DNA from: Streptomyces noursei ATCC 11455
GTDB taxonomy: Bacteria; Actinomycetota; Actinomycetes; Streptomycetales; Streptomycetaceae
Assembly: GCF_001704275.1 (NCBI RefSeq)
Contig: NZ_CP011533.1
Location: 3,100,001 to 3,164,000, forward strand
Length of the DNA stretch: 64,000 bases
Direction of reading: 5' to 3'
The notes under the pieces: generated by a model
Database searches by the model: none
What the model was told of the DNA's origin: nothing
What the model saw: only the letters and a program-made list of their open reading frames with translations
Shown: piece by piece, positions 47,077-56,600 of the stretch
How the letters are laid out: each line of letters begins with the position of its first letter
Position numbering within the stretch: position 1 is the stretch's first letter
Program-made: the position numbers and the translations under genes

Positions 47077-47510
47077 CGGGATCACCTTGCACCAATTCCG
47101 GTGCCTCATGCCCGGGGCGTCGTTATCCCGCCGTTCGGCGTCCGGACGGTGGCCGGTCAACGGCGCTCAAACGAGACATGCGTCTCTCCGACGGGCTCTG
47201 TTCGGGGTGCAGAACCGCCGGCAAGCACGGAAGAGGAGCCTCCTGTTCGCCTGCCAGGCAGTCCATCACGTCTCGTATGTCCTGATCAGGGGGGTGTGAC
47301 TGGATTCATCGACAGGATCGTCGATTCCGTGTCATCGTCAAGGGGTCCAAGGGGGCGGACCAGGCGAAGTTGGATCAAAGTACGATGGTGGACGGCTGCG
47401 CAACGCGCGTAGAGTCCTGGCAACCGCTTTCTGGCCAGGCACCACAGCCGCTGCCTGCACCTCCTCCCCGGGGGTGCCCCCCAGACCCCCGCACGGAGAC
47501 AGCCGCACCT
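47077..47510. other. Divergent region with two palindromes upstream of the NCS1 permease
   Basis: 434 bp without a supported gene. It contains the palindrome CCTGATCAGG (47281-47290) and the inverted repeat ATCGAC-N6-GTCGAT (47308-47325), about 190-230 bp upstream of the permease start. These are possible operators for control of the permease. Confidence 0.45.
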
Positions 47511-49007
47511 ATGGGCACCAGCACCACGTCCGCACCCACGTCCACCCCGGAAGTCGACGGCGCCGTCGAGACCCGCGGAATCGAGCCGGTTCCCGACCAC
47601 GAACGCCGGGGCCGGGTCCGCGAGCTCTTCCCGACCTGGGTGGCCGCCAACATCAGCGTGCTGCTGCTCACCATGGGCGCCTCGCTGGTGATCAACAACG
47701 GCCTGAACTTCTGGCAGGTGCTGGTGGTCGCCGCGATCGCGTCGACCATCTCGTTCGGCATCGTCGGCCTGCTGTCGGTCTCCGGGAAGTGGGGCGGCGC
47801 GCCGGGCGCGATGCTGTCCCGGGCCGCCTTCGGCGTGCGCGGCAACTACTTCCCGGGCGCGATCCTGTGGGTCGCCCGCTTCGGCTGGGAGACGATCAAC
47901 GCGGTCAGCGGCGCCTACGCGATCCTGACCGTGCTCCGCCTGGTGTTCGGCATCAAGACCAACAACGTGCTGGTCGTGGTGACCCTGCTGGGCTTCGTCG
48001 CCTGCACCTTCCTGGTGAGCGGCATGGGCCGCAAGGCGCTCAACGTCTGCAACAAGTACTCCACGTACCTCTTCAGCCTCATCAGCGTCGTCGTCCTGGT
48101 CTATCTGATCGTCGAGATGCCGTGGGGCGCCATCTTCGCCAAGTCGCCGGGCAGCGGCGCCATGATGATCGCGGGCATCGGCACCATCGCGGCCGGCGGT
48201 CTCAGCTGGGTGCCCACCGGTCCGGACTTCGCGCGCTACCTGCCGCACTCCGCCTCCGGCAAGAAGATCGTCGGCACCACCGTCTCGGGTGCCGCCCTGG
48301 TGCTGGTCCCGATGGTGGTCATGGGCGGCGTGATGGCCGTCTCCAACCCGGAGCTGGCCAACCAGAACACCGACCCGATGTCCTTCCTGGGCCAGGTGCT
48401 GCCGTCGGCCATCGCGATCCCGTACCTGATCACCGCGCTGATCGGCATGATGCTGATCAACAGCCTGTCGATGTACTCCGCGGGCTTCACCGCGCAGACC
48501 ATGGGTGTCAAGCTGCCGCGCGCCCTGGCGGTCAGCATCAACGCCGCGATCAGCCTGATCGGCGGGCTGTTCATGATGCTGGTGGCCAAGGACTTCGTGG
48601 GCCAGTTCATCGCCTTCCTGACGCTGCTCGCGGTCTCCTTCTCCGCCTGGATCGGCGTCTACGGCATCGACATGCTCCGCCGCCGCAAGATGGCGGTCCG
48701 CTACCACGCGGAGAGCCTGATGAACATCGACCGGACCAGCCGCTACTGGTACAAGGGCGGCTTCTGCTGGCAGGCCATGACGGCCTGGGCGGTCGCGCTG
48801 GTCGCGGGCCTGTGCTTCACCAAGGTGCAGTGGTTCACCGGCCCGCTGGCCGGCACCTGGATCGGCGAGAACGGTCTGGGCTGGGCGGCCACCATCCTGA
48901 TCGCCGCGGTGCTCTTCGCGGTCCTGCCGGCCGCCCAGGAGACCCCCGCCGCCGCGGCGCCGGCCCCCGAGGCCGACGAGGAGCCGGCCGCCGTCGAGGT
49001 CGGCTGA
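47511..49007 (+). CDS. NCS1 family purine/cytosine permease
   Basis: A 498-residue transporter of the nucleobase-cation-symport-1 family with 12 predicted helices. Typical segments are NISVLLLTMGASLVINNGLNFWQ, GAPGAMLSRAAFGVRGNYFPG, SWVPTGPDFARYLP and MYSAGFTAQTMGVKLPR. The latter part resembles cytosine/purine permeases (CodB/FcyB type); the exact base is unknown. A low-complexity Ala/Pro/Glu tail ends the protein. ATG 47511 is chosen as the start of the conserved MGTSTTSAP; GGAGA lies 13 bases upstream. The next gene on the same strand is a flavin monooxygenase, separated by a strong hairpin. Confidence 0.9.
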   Translation: MGTSTTSAPTSTPEVDGAVETRGIEPVPDHERRGRVRELFPTWVAANISVLLLTMGASLVINNGLNFWQVLVVAAIASTISFGIVGLLSVSGKWGGAPGAMLSRAAFGVRGNYFPGAILWVARFGWETINAVSGAYAILTVLRLVFGIKTNNVLVVVTLLGFVACTFLVSGMGRKALNVCNKYSTYLFSLISVVVLVYLIVEMPWGAIFAKSPGSGAMMIAGIGTIAAGGLSWVPTGPDFARYLPHSASGKKIVGTTVSGAALVLVPMVVMGGVMAVSNPELANQNTDPMSFLGQVLPSAIAIPYLITALIGMMLINSLSMYSAGFTAQTMGVKLPRALAVSINAAISLIGGLFMMLVAKDFVGQFIAFLTLLAVSFSAWIGVYGIDMLRRRKMAVRYHAESLMNIDRTSRYWYKGGFCWQAMTAWAVALVAGLCFTKVQWFTGPLAGTWIGENGLGWAATILIAAVLFAVLPAAQETPAAAAPAPEADEEPAAVEVG

Positions 49008-49060
49008 CCCGCGGCCGGTTCCCGACCATGAACCTGGCGGTCTGACGTATCGTCAGCTAC

Positions 49061-49095
49061 GGTCCCCTTCGCCACCTGCTCTGGCGAAGGGGACC
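49061..49095 (+). terminator. Perfect 14-bp hairpin over the RBS of the flavin oxidoreductase
   Basis: GGTCCCCTTCGCCA (49061-49074) and its exact complement (49082-49095) enclose a 7-nt loop, 54 bp after the permease stop. The downstream arm contains GAAGGGGA, the only good Shine-Dalgarno for the ATG at 49100. It can act both as a terminator of the permease transcript and as a block to translation of the next gene. Confidence 0.85.
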
Positions 49096-49099
49096 TGTC

Positions 49100-50104
49100 A
49101 TGTCTGCCGGCACCACCGCACCCACCACGGTCCTGCGCGTCAACCTCGCCGGACCACCGGCCGCGCCCGCGGACCTCTCCGCCCGCTACCGGGCCGCCGT
49201 CGAGATGGCCCGGTACGCCGACGAGCACGGCCTGGGCATGATCCAGACCGAGGAGCACCACGCCACCGACAACGGCTGGATGCCCTCCCCGCTCGCCTTC
49301 GCGGGCGCCGTCCTCGGCGCCACCCGCCGGATCGGCGTCACCGTCTCCGCCCTGATCACCCCGCTGCACGACCCGCTGCGGCTGGCCGAGGACATCGCGG
49401 TGCTCGATCTGCTCGGCGGCGGCCGGCTAGTCACCGTCGCCGGCCTCGGCTACCGGCCCGAGGAGTACGCGGCACACGGCAAGGAGTGGCGCGACCGCGG
49501 CGCCCTCCAGGACGAGGTGCTGCAGACACTGCTCAACGCCTGGACCGGCGAACCGTTCACCTACCAGGGGCGCACGGTCCAGGTCACCCCGCGCCCGTAC
49601 TCCCGGCCGCATCCGCCGCTGCTCGTCGGGGGCGCCTCGCGGCCCGCGGCCCGGCGCGCGGCCCGCCTGGGACTGCCGCTCTTCCCCAGCGCCCACCTGC
49701 CGGAGCTGGAGCGCTACTACCACGAGCAGTGCGCCGCCGCCGGCACCGAGGGCTGGGTGCTCCAACCGCCGCCGCGCACCTGTCTGCTGCACATCTCCGA
49801 GGATCCGGACCGGAGTTGGGCCGAGCACGGCGACCACCTGCTGTACGAGGCACGGCGGTACGCGGCGTGGCAGTCCGCCGGGAGCCGCTCCGCGGTGCGC
49901 TCCGCCGCGCGGGACGCCGCGGCGCTGCGCGCGGAGGGCGTGTACCGGATCGTCACGCCGGACGACTGCGTCGAACTGGCCCAACAGGACGGCGCCCGAG
50001 GCACGTTGATCCTGCATCCGCTGTGCGGCGGGATGCCCGTCGAGGAGGGGTGGCGGTCGCTGCGGCTGTTCGCGGAGAAGGTGCTGCCGCGGCTGACGGA
50101 CTGA
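49100..50104 (+). CDS. LLM class flavin-dependent oxidoreductase
   Basis: A 334-residue luciferase-like monooxygenase with a TIM-barrel fold using FMNH2 or F420. Landmarks: DEHGLGMIQTEEHHATDNGWMPSP near the N-terminus, PLHDPLRLAEDIAVLDLLGGGR and the phosphate-binding region PLLVGGASRPAARRAARLG. The substrate is unknown. The ATG at 49100 has AAGGGGA, but this RBS is within the hairpin at 49061-49095. It lies downstream of the NCS1 permease, so a role in nucleobase use is possible but only inferred. Confidence 0.88.
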   Translation: MSAGTTAPTTVLRVNLAGPPAAPADLSARYRAAVEMARYADEHGLGMIQTEEHHATDNGWMPSPLAFAGAVLGATRRIGVTVSALITPLHDPLRLAEDIAVLDLLGGGRLVTVAGLGYRPEEYAAHGKEWRDRGALQDEVLQTLLNAWTGEPFTYQGRTVQVTPRPYSRPHPPLLVGGASRPAARRAARLGLPLFPSAHLPELERYYHEQCAAAGTEGWVLQPPPRTCLLHISEDPDRSWAEHGDHLLYEARRYAAWQSAGSRSAVRSAARDAAALRAEGVYRIVTPDDCVELAQQDGARGTLILHPLCGGMPVEEGWRSLRLFAEKVLPRLTD

Positions 50105-50164
50105 CGCGCGCCGGGCGGCGCGCGTGGCACGCCGATTGTCAGTGCCGGGTGCCACGATCGATGC

Positions 50165-51892
50165 ATGAGCTTCTTCGACGGTCTGCCCGCGTCCCCTCCC
50201 CCGCCCGAACCACCAGACGAGACCCTGGAGTTGTGCGCCTACGCGCCCGCGGAGGACGAGGAGTTCGCGCCCTCCCACTGGTTCGTTCCGGCGCGGCTCC
50301 CGCAGGTCGCCGAGGCCGGCGCCGGCCCGGACGTGCGGATCGTGCTCACCGGCTGGGAGGTCTGGCCGCGGTCGGTGACGATGCGGCTGTCGGTCTTCCT
50401 GCGACGGATCCGACCCGGCGGCCGGACCTCGCCGTACGGCGGGCCGCGCGACGGGGCGCTGCGCTGCGGGCTGCTGCTGGCCGACGGGCGGAAGGTCACC
50501 ACGCTCGACGGCGCGCCGCTGCCGACGGCCGGGCCGCCGCACCCGACGCTGCGGCCGGTCGGCGGCTCCGGCGGCGCCTTCCACCACGAACTGGAGCTGC
50601 ACCTCTCGCAGTTGCCGCCCGCCGGCGCCACCCAACTCGTGGTCGAGTGGCCGGACGAGCAGGTCCCCGAGACGGTCACCGTCTTCGACGCCGGGCCGCT
50701 GCGGGCGGCGGCCGGCGAGGCGCTGGAGATCTGGCCGGACGCCGCGCCGCCGGCCCCGCCGGCGACGGGTGAGGAATCGCGGGGGTTCCTCACCGTCGGC
50801 CCGGGCCCGGCGGAGATCCTGGCCCCGCCGCCCGCGTCCGAGCCGCAGCCGTGGTCCCCGCCCGTCCCGGACCCCGCGCGCGGCGACTGGGAGCTGCTGG
50901 CCCCGTTCCACTGGCGGGACACCGCGCTGGTGCTGGGCCGGCTGGCCAACGGCGCCGATCCGCGGGCCCTCGTGCCGGGCCACCCCCAGGAGACCCCGCT
51001 GCACCTGGCCGCGGCCCACGGCTCCCCCGAGGCCGTCGCCGCGCTCCTCGACCGCGGCGCGGCGGTGGACGCACCGGACGCACAGGGCCGCACCCCGCTG
51101 TGGCACGCCGTCTGCCACGGCGCCGAGGGGAACGCCGCGCTGCTGCTGCGGGCCGGCGCCGACGCCTGGCGCCCGCAGGTCGCCGGCCGCTCCCCCGGCC
51201 GTCTGGCGCTGACCTGCGCCCTGGCCCCGCTGTTCGCCGGACTGCCGGGAGCGGTGCCGCTGACGCCCGAGGAGCGCGCCGCGCAGCGGGCGGCGGACGA
51301 GCAGGCGGCGGTGTTCCGGGGAGTGCACACCGACGGCGCCTCGGTGGCGTTCGTGGCGGGGATCGACGAGGCGGAGGCGGTCCGACGGCTGGGCCGGGAC
51401 CCGCGCGACCGCCCGGTGCTCGCCCCGGACGCCGACGCGGACCCCGGCGCCACCGCCCCCCACAGCTTCGACGCGCACGACGCCGAGGCGTCCCACCGCC
51501 GGGTGGGGGTGACGGGGGTACCCGGCGGCTGCGTGCTGCTCCAGCCGTCCTCGTACCTGCTGAGCACCGACCGGCTGCTGGACGCCCTCTCCGTGGGCAC
51601 CGCCGCCTACGGCCTCTACGTCAACCCCGCCGGCGGCACCTTCGGCACGCTCTCCCGCGACGGCCGCACCGAGCTGACCGAGGAGATCGGCCTCCCGCCG
51701 TACGGGGACGAGCCCGAGGGGCACTGGCACTACCGCTTCTGGAGCTGGACCCGGCCGGAGGACATGTACGGCGCGAACGAGCTGGGGTACGCCTCCGCGG
51801 CGGCCGGCCTGCGGGTGACGGACCCGGCACCGGTGACCGGCCCACCCCGCCGCTGGGTGCAGATACCCGACGGCAGCCGACTCCTTGGCTAG
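50165..51892 (+). CDS. Ankyrin-repeat protein with unassigned flanking domains
   Basis: A 575-residue soluble protein. Residues about 275-345 hold two to three ankyrin repeats (ETPLHLAAAHGSPEAVAALLDRGA, GRTPLWHAVCHGAEGNAALLLRAGAD). The first 200 residues form a beta-rich unit with conserved-looking VRIVLTGWEVWPRSVTMRLSV and HHELELHLSQLPPAGATQLVVEWP. The C-terminal 200 residues include GVPGGCVLLQPSSYLLSTDRLLDALS and VNPAGGTFGTLSRDG, which I cannot assign. There is no signal peptide, and the RBS is weak. It probably binds a protein partner; the function is unknown. Confidence 0.8.
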   Translation: MSFFDGLPASPPPPEPPDETLELCAYAPAEDEEFAPSHWFVPARLPQVAEAGAGPDVRIVLTGWEVWPRSVTMRLSVFLRRIRPGGRTSPYGGPRDGALRCGLLLADGRKVTTLDGAPLPTAGPPHPTLRPVGGSGGAFHHELELHLSQLPPAGATQLVVEWPDEQVPETVTVFDAGPLRAAAGEALEIWPDAAPPAPPATGEESRGFLTVGPGPAEILAPPPASEPQPWSPPVPDPARGDWELLAPFHWRDTALVLGRLANGADPRALVPGHPQETPLHLAAAHGSPEAVAALLDRGAAVDAPDAQGRTPLWHAVCHGAEGNAALLLRAGADAWRPQVAGRSPGRLALTCALAPLFAGLPGAVPLTPEERAAQRAADEQAAVFRGVHTDGASVAFVAGIDEAEAVRRLGRDPRDRPVLAPDADADPGATAPHSFDAHDAEASHRRVGVTGVPGGCVLLQPSSYLLSTDRLLDALSVGTAAYGLYVNPAGGTFGTLSRDGRTELTEEIGLPPYGDEPEGHWHYRFWSWTRPEDMYGANELGYASAAAGLRVTDPAPVTGPPRRWVQIPDGSRLLG

Positions 51893-51939
51893 GGCGCTTC
51901 GGACGGATCCCCGCGGTGCCACCGGCCGCGAAAACCACC

Positions 51940-51969
51940 GCTGCCCCGGCTCGGGTGAGCCGGGGCAGC
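51940..51969. terminator. Bidirectional terminator, 13-bp stem with GGGT loop
   Basis: GCTGCCCCGGCTC (51940-51952) and its complement (51957-51969) around a 4-nt loop lie between the convergent ankyrin and glcP genes. Confidence 0.9.
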
Positions 51970-52001
51970 AGCGAGAACTGAGGAGAGGGCTGGCGGGGGG
52001 G

Positions 52002-53420
52002 TTAGCCCATCTCCTCCAACGCCTTGCCCTTGGTCTCCTTCACGAACTTGAGCACGAAGGGGATCGAGAGCAGAGCGAAGACCGCGTAGATCACGTAGGT
52101 GCCGGACAGGTTCCAGTCCGAGAGGCTGGGGAAGCTGGCCGTGATCGCCCAGTTGGCGATCCACTGCGCGGAGGCGGCGACGCCCAGCGCGGCGGCACGG
52201 ATCTTGTTGGGGAACATCTCGCCGAGGAGGACCCAGACCACGACGCCCCAGGAGAGCGCGAAGAAGAGGACGAAGCCGTGCGCGGCGATCAGAGCCACGG
52301 TGCCCTCGGCGGACGGCAGGGTGCCGGCCGCGGTCTTGGCGGAGAAGGCCCACGCCTCCAGGGCGAGCGCGACGGCCATACCGGCCGAGCCGATCAGCGC
52401 CAGCGGGCGGCGACCGATCCGGTCGACGAAGATCATCGCGATCACGGTACCGACGATGTTGATGATCGAGGTGGTGAAGCTGTAGAAGAACGAGCTCTCC
52501 GGGTTGATGCCGACCGACTGCCACAGCGTCGAGGAGTAGTAGAAGGCGACGTTGATGCCGACCAGCTGCTGGAAGACGGAGAGGCCGATGCCCACCCAGA
52601 CGATCGGCAGGAAGCCGCCCTTGCCGCCGAGCAGGTCCTTGAAGGTCGACCTGTGCTCGCGGCGCATCGCGTCCTGGATCTCGGTGACCCGGGCGTCGAG
52701 GTCCACCGTGTGGCCCTCGACCTCGCCGAGCACCTCCTTGGCGCGGTCGAGCTTGCCGGCGGAGATCAGGAAGCGCGGCGACTCGGGGATCGCGAAGGAG
52801 AGCAGGCCGTAGAGGATCGCGGGGATGACCATCACGCCGAGCATCCACTGCCAGGCTTCCAGGCCGGCGATCTTGCCGCGCTGCTCACCGTTGGCGAGGT
52901 TGAGGATGCCCCAGTTCACGAGCTGGGAGATGGCGATGCCGATGACGATGGCGGCCTGCTGGAAGGAGCCGAGCCGGCCACGGTAGGCGGGCGGCGAGAC
53001 CTCGGCGATGTAGGCCGGGCCGATGACCGAGGCCATACCGATCGCGATGCCGCCCAGGACGCGCCACATCGCCAGGTCCCACAGGGCGAACGGCAGCGCG
53101 GAGCCGATGGCGCTGATGGTGAAGAGCACCGCGGCGATCTGCATGACCCGGATCCGGCCGATCCGGTCGGCGATCCGGCCGGCGGTGGCGGCGCCGATGG
53201 CGCAGCCGATCAGGGCGATGGCGATCACCTGCGCGAGGACGGCGGACCCGACGTCGTAGCGGCTGCGGATCGCCTCGACGGCGCCGTTGATGACGGAGCT
53301 GTCGTAGCCGAAGAGAAAGCCGCCCATCGCGGCAGCCGCGGTGATGAAGATGACATGGCCGAGGTGGTCCGGCTGGGCCTTGCGGCCTTCCGGGACCGTC
53401 GGCTGCGCGGTGCTGGTCAA
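52002..53420 (-). CDS. glcP: Glucose permease, MFS sugar porter
   Basis: A 472-residue major-facilitator sugar/proton symporter equal in length to and collinear with GlcP1 of S. coelicolor, the main glucose transporter there. Twelve helices are expected; sugar-porter motifs are GGFLFGYDSSVINGA, GRIADRIGR, PESPRFLISAGK, QQLVGINVAFYYSS and the C-terminal KFVKETKGKALEEM. The start is a TTG at 53420 with GGAGTTCACG upstream. Its position next to smc is the same as in S. coelicolor. The promoter region has a palindrome that may bind a LacI-type regulator. Confidence 0.93.
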   Translation of the reverse strand: MTSTAQPTVPEGRKAQPDHLGHVIFITAAAAMGGFLFGYDSSVINGAVEAIRSRYDVGSAVLAQVIAIALIGCAIGAATAGRIADRIGRIRVMQIAAVLFTISAIGSALPFALWDLAMWRVLGGIAIGMASVIGPAYIAEVSPPAYRGRLGSFQQAAIVIGIAISQLVNWGILNLANGEQRGKIAGLEAWQWMLGVMVIPAILYGLLSFAIPESPRFLISAGKLDRAKEVLGEVEGHTVDLDARVTEIQDAMRREHRSTFKDLLGGKGGFLPIVWVGIGLSVFQQLVGINVAFYYSSTLWQSVGINPESSFFYSFTTSIINIVGTVIAMIFVDRIGRRPLALIGSAGMAVALALEAWAFSAKTAAGTLPSAEGTVALIAAHGFVLFFALSWGVVVWVLLGEMFPNKIRAAALGVAASAQWIANWAITASFPSLSDWNLSGTYVIYAVFALLSIPFVLKFVKETKGKALEEMG

Positions 53421-53471
53421 CGTGAACTCCAGTGGCCCGGCTGCGCTGCCGGGCGTAGGGGGCTGGCCCTA

Positions 53472-53506
53472 CAAGTGGTGCACACGTTGGGGGTACCCAC
53501 CACTTG
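53472..53506 (-). promoter_or_regulatory. Hairpin in the glcP leader
   Basis: CAAGTGGTG (53472-53480) and CACCACTTG (53498-53506) form a 9-bp stem with a 17-nt loop inside the predicted 5' leader of glcP, between the transcription start and the TTG codon. It could be an operator or an mRNA structure. Confidence 0.45.
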
Positions 53507-53515
53507 AAGGTAAAA

Positions 53516-53525
53516 GCAACGTTGC
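53516..53525 (-). promoter_or_regulatory. GCAACGTTGC palindrome, candidate LacI-family operator of glcP
   Basis: A perfect 10-bp palindrome GCAACGTTGC lies immediately downstream of the predicted -10 box of glcP, where a repressor would block initiation. Its centre CG and flanks fit LacI/GalR-family operators in actinobacteria. The regulator is unknown. Confidence 0.5.
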
Positions 53526-53527
53526 AG

Positions 53528-53555
53528 AGACTATGCCTTTAAGTTTCGAAGTCAA
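53528..53555 (-). promoter_or_regulatory. Predicted glcP promoter
   Basis: On the minus strand TTGACT (53555-53550) and TAGTCT (53533-53528) are separated by 16 bp, a good match to the vegetative HrdB consensus in an unusually AT-rich stretch. It gives a leader of about 100 nt before the TTG start at 53420. Confidence 0.65.
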
Positions 53556-53676
53556 TACCCCAAAGCTGACGTCTTTCTCACCCGACCGCCACACACTTCA
53601 TTCAAGTTCTGAATTGATCTTCAGGGGGTGCGGAAAGACGGGTTCACGGACCCGCCGCGACGGGCCGCCGAACGGC

Positions 53677-56600
53677 TCAGCGCAGCCGCTGGCTGATCAC
53701 CTTCGAGACACCGTCGCCCTGCATCGACACGCCGTAGAGCGCGTCGGCGACCTCCATCGTCCGCTTCTGGTGCGTGATCACGATCAGCTGGGAGCTCTCC
53801 TGGAGCTCCTCCATGATCCGGATCAGTCGCTGCAGATTGGTGTCGTCCAGCGCCGCCTCGACCTCGTCCATCACATAGAACGGGCTGGGCCGCGCCTTGA
53901 AGATCGACACCAGCAGCGCCACCGCGGTCAGCGACCGCTCACCGCCCGACAGCAGCGAGAGCCGCTTGACCTTCTTCCCCGGCGGCCGCGCCTCCACGTC
54001 CACACCGGTCGCCAGCATGTCGTCCGGGTTCGTCAGCACCAGCCGGCCCTCGCCGCCCGGGAAGAGGCGCGCGAAGACACCCTCGAACTCCCGCGCGGTG
54101 TCGTGGTACGCCTCGGTGAAGACCTGCTCGACCCGCTCGTCGACCTCCTTAACCACCCGCAGCAGGTCGGCCCGGGTCTTCTTCAAGTCTTCAAGCTGCT
54201 CGCTGAGGAACTGATGCCGCTCCTCCAACGCCGCGAACTCCTCCAGCGCGAGCGGGTTCACCTTGCCGAGCTGCTGGTAGGCCCGCTCGGCTGCCTTGAG
54301 CCGCTTCTCCTGCACGGCCCGGACGTACGGCACCGGCTGGTTCCGCGGGTGCTCGCCCGCTGCGGAGCCGCTGTCGGACGCAGCGTCGGGCAGCGCCTCG
54401 CCCTCGGCCGCCGGGGACGGCGGGACCGGCTGGTCGGGGCCGTACTCGGCCACCAGCGCGGCCGGCTCCACCCCCAGCTCCTCCAGCGCCCGGCCCTCCA
54501 ACTGCTCGATCCGCAGCCGCTTCTCCGCGCCGAGCACCTCGCCGCGGTGCACCGAATCGGTCAGCTTGTCCAGCTCCGTCGTCAGCTCCCGGCCCTGCTC
54601 GCGCTCGGCCGCCAGCGTCCGCTCCCGCGCCTCCTTGGCCCGCTCCGCGGCGGCGCGTTCCTCCTCGGCCCGGAGCACCGACACCTCGACGTGCGCCAGC
54701 AGTTGCCGCGCGCCCGAGGCCACCGCCCCGGCCACCGCCGCCTCGTGGCGCAGCCGGGCGCGCCGCCGTTCGGCGCGCGCCCGCGCCTCGCGCTCCGCCC
54801 GCGCCGCCCGGTCCAGCGAGTCCGCCCGCCCGGCGAGCGCCTTGACCCGCTCCTCGTGCGTGCGCGCCTGGAGCCGGGCCTCCATCTCCGTCTGCCGGGC
54901 GTTGGCCCCGTCGGCCGCCAGCCGGTCGCGTACGGAGGTGTCGGGCTCCTCGTCGTCCGCGCCCGGGTCCTCCTCGGCCGCGGCCAGCCGCGCGGCCAGT
55001 TCCTCCGCCTCCTCGGTGGCCCGCGCCAGCGCCTCCTCGGCCCGGGCGGCGGCCGCGGCGGATCGTTCCGCCTCCCCGGCGGCGGCCCGAGCCTGCCCGG
55101 CGAGCCGCCCCAGGTCCCCGGCGACCTTCGACTTCTCCCGGTCGGCCGCGCGCCGCCGGGCGTCCAGCTCCTCGACCAGCGCCGCGCAGTCGGTACGCCG
55201 CAGCTCCGCCGCACGCCGCGCCTCGGTCAGCGCATCGCAGCGGGCCGCCAGCTCCGTGAGCTCGGCCGCCGCCTCGTCGACGGACGCCTGGACCTCCAGC
55301 AGGCTCGGCGCCCCCGCCGAACCGCCCTGGGCGAAGTGCGCCCCGAGCAGATCGCCCTCCGCGGTGACGGCGGTCAGCTCCGGCCGCGCCGCGAGCAGCT
55401 CCTCGGCCTCCGCCAGCGTCCCGACCACCACCACGTCGCGCAGCAGCCGCGCCACCGAGGCGGTCAACTCCCGTGGCCCGTGGACGAGTTCATGGGCGGG
55501 CCGAGGACCGCCGGCCGTCCCCGGCAGCCCGGCCCCACCGGCCCCGGCGACCGTCTCCCCGCCGGCCCGCTCGACGCCCTCCACCGCCGCCACCGACACG
55601 GCCTCCTCGGCCTCCATGGCCCGGGCCGGCGCCGGCACCCGCGTCGGCCGGCTGCCGCCCAGCACCATCGCCGCCCGCCCCGCGTCCTCCTTGCGCAGCA
55701 GCCGCAGCGCCTCCGCCGCGGCGGCCGGGTCGGTGACCGCGACCGCGTCCGCCGCGGCGCCGAGCGCGGCCGCCACCGGGACCTCGAAGCCCGGGGTGAC
55801 GGTCAGCAGTTCGGCGGCCGGTCCGAGCACCCCGCCGATCCGGTCCGCGGCGGCCAGCAGCGCACCGGTGCCGTCCTTGCGGCGCAGCCCGAGGGCGAGC
55901 GCGTCGTGCCGGGCGGCGGTCGCGGCGCGCTCCCGCTCGGCCGCGGTCAGCGCCTCCCGCGCGGCGGTCAGCGCGGACTCGGCCGCCGCCAGCTCCCTCC
56001 GGGCCGCCTCGTACCGCCCGGTGATCTCCTCGTCGTCCGCGTCCAGCCCGTCGACCTCGGCCTTGAGCTGCTCGTACTCCTCCTGGGCCGCGACCGCCCG
56101 GGTCCGGGCGGCGTCCCGGGCCTCGGCCAGCCGGCCGATCTCCGCCTGCGCCGACCCGGCCCGGCCGCGGGCCGCGGTGACCTGCCCGGTCAGCCGGGCC
56201 AGCCCCTCGCGCCGGTCGGCCAGGGCACGGGCGGCGTCCCGCAGGCGCCGCTCCTCGTCCGCCAACTGCCGCTCCAGCGCCGCCCGGTGCTCGACGGTGT
56301 CCTCCAGCGCCCGGCTCGCCGCCTCCAGCGCGGCGGTCAACTCCGCCTCCTGCTCGCGGATCCGGGCGGCCTCCCGCTCCATGTCCTCGGGGTCCCGGCC
56401 GCGCCGCTCCTCCGGTGGCGCCGCCGCGGCGCTGCGCACCCGGGCCTCGGCCAGCGAGACCGTGCCGCGCACCCGCTCGGCGAGCTGGGACAGCGCGTAC
56501 CAGGTCTGCTGGGCCCGCTGCACCCGCGGGGCGAGGGCCCGCACCTCCGCCTCCAGCGCCGCCTCCCGCTGCTGGGCGGCGCGCAGCCGCTCCTCGACGG

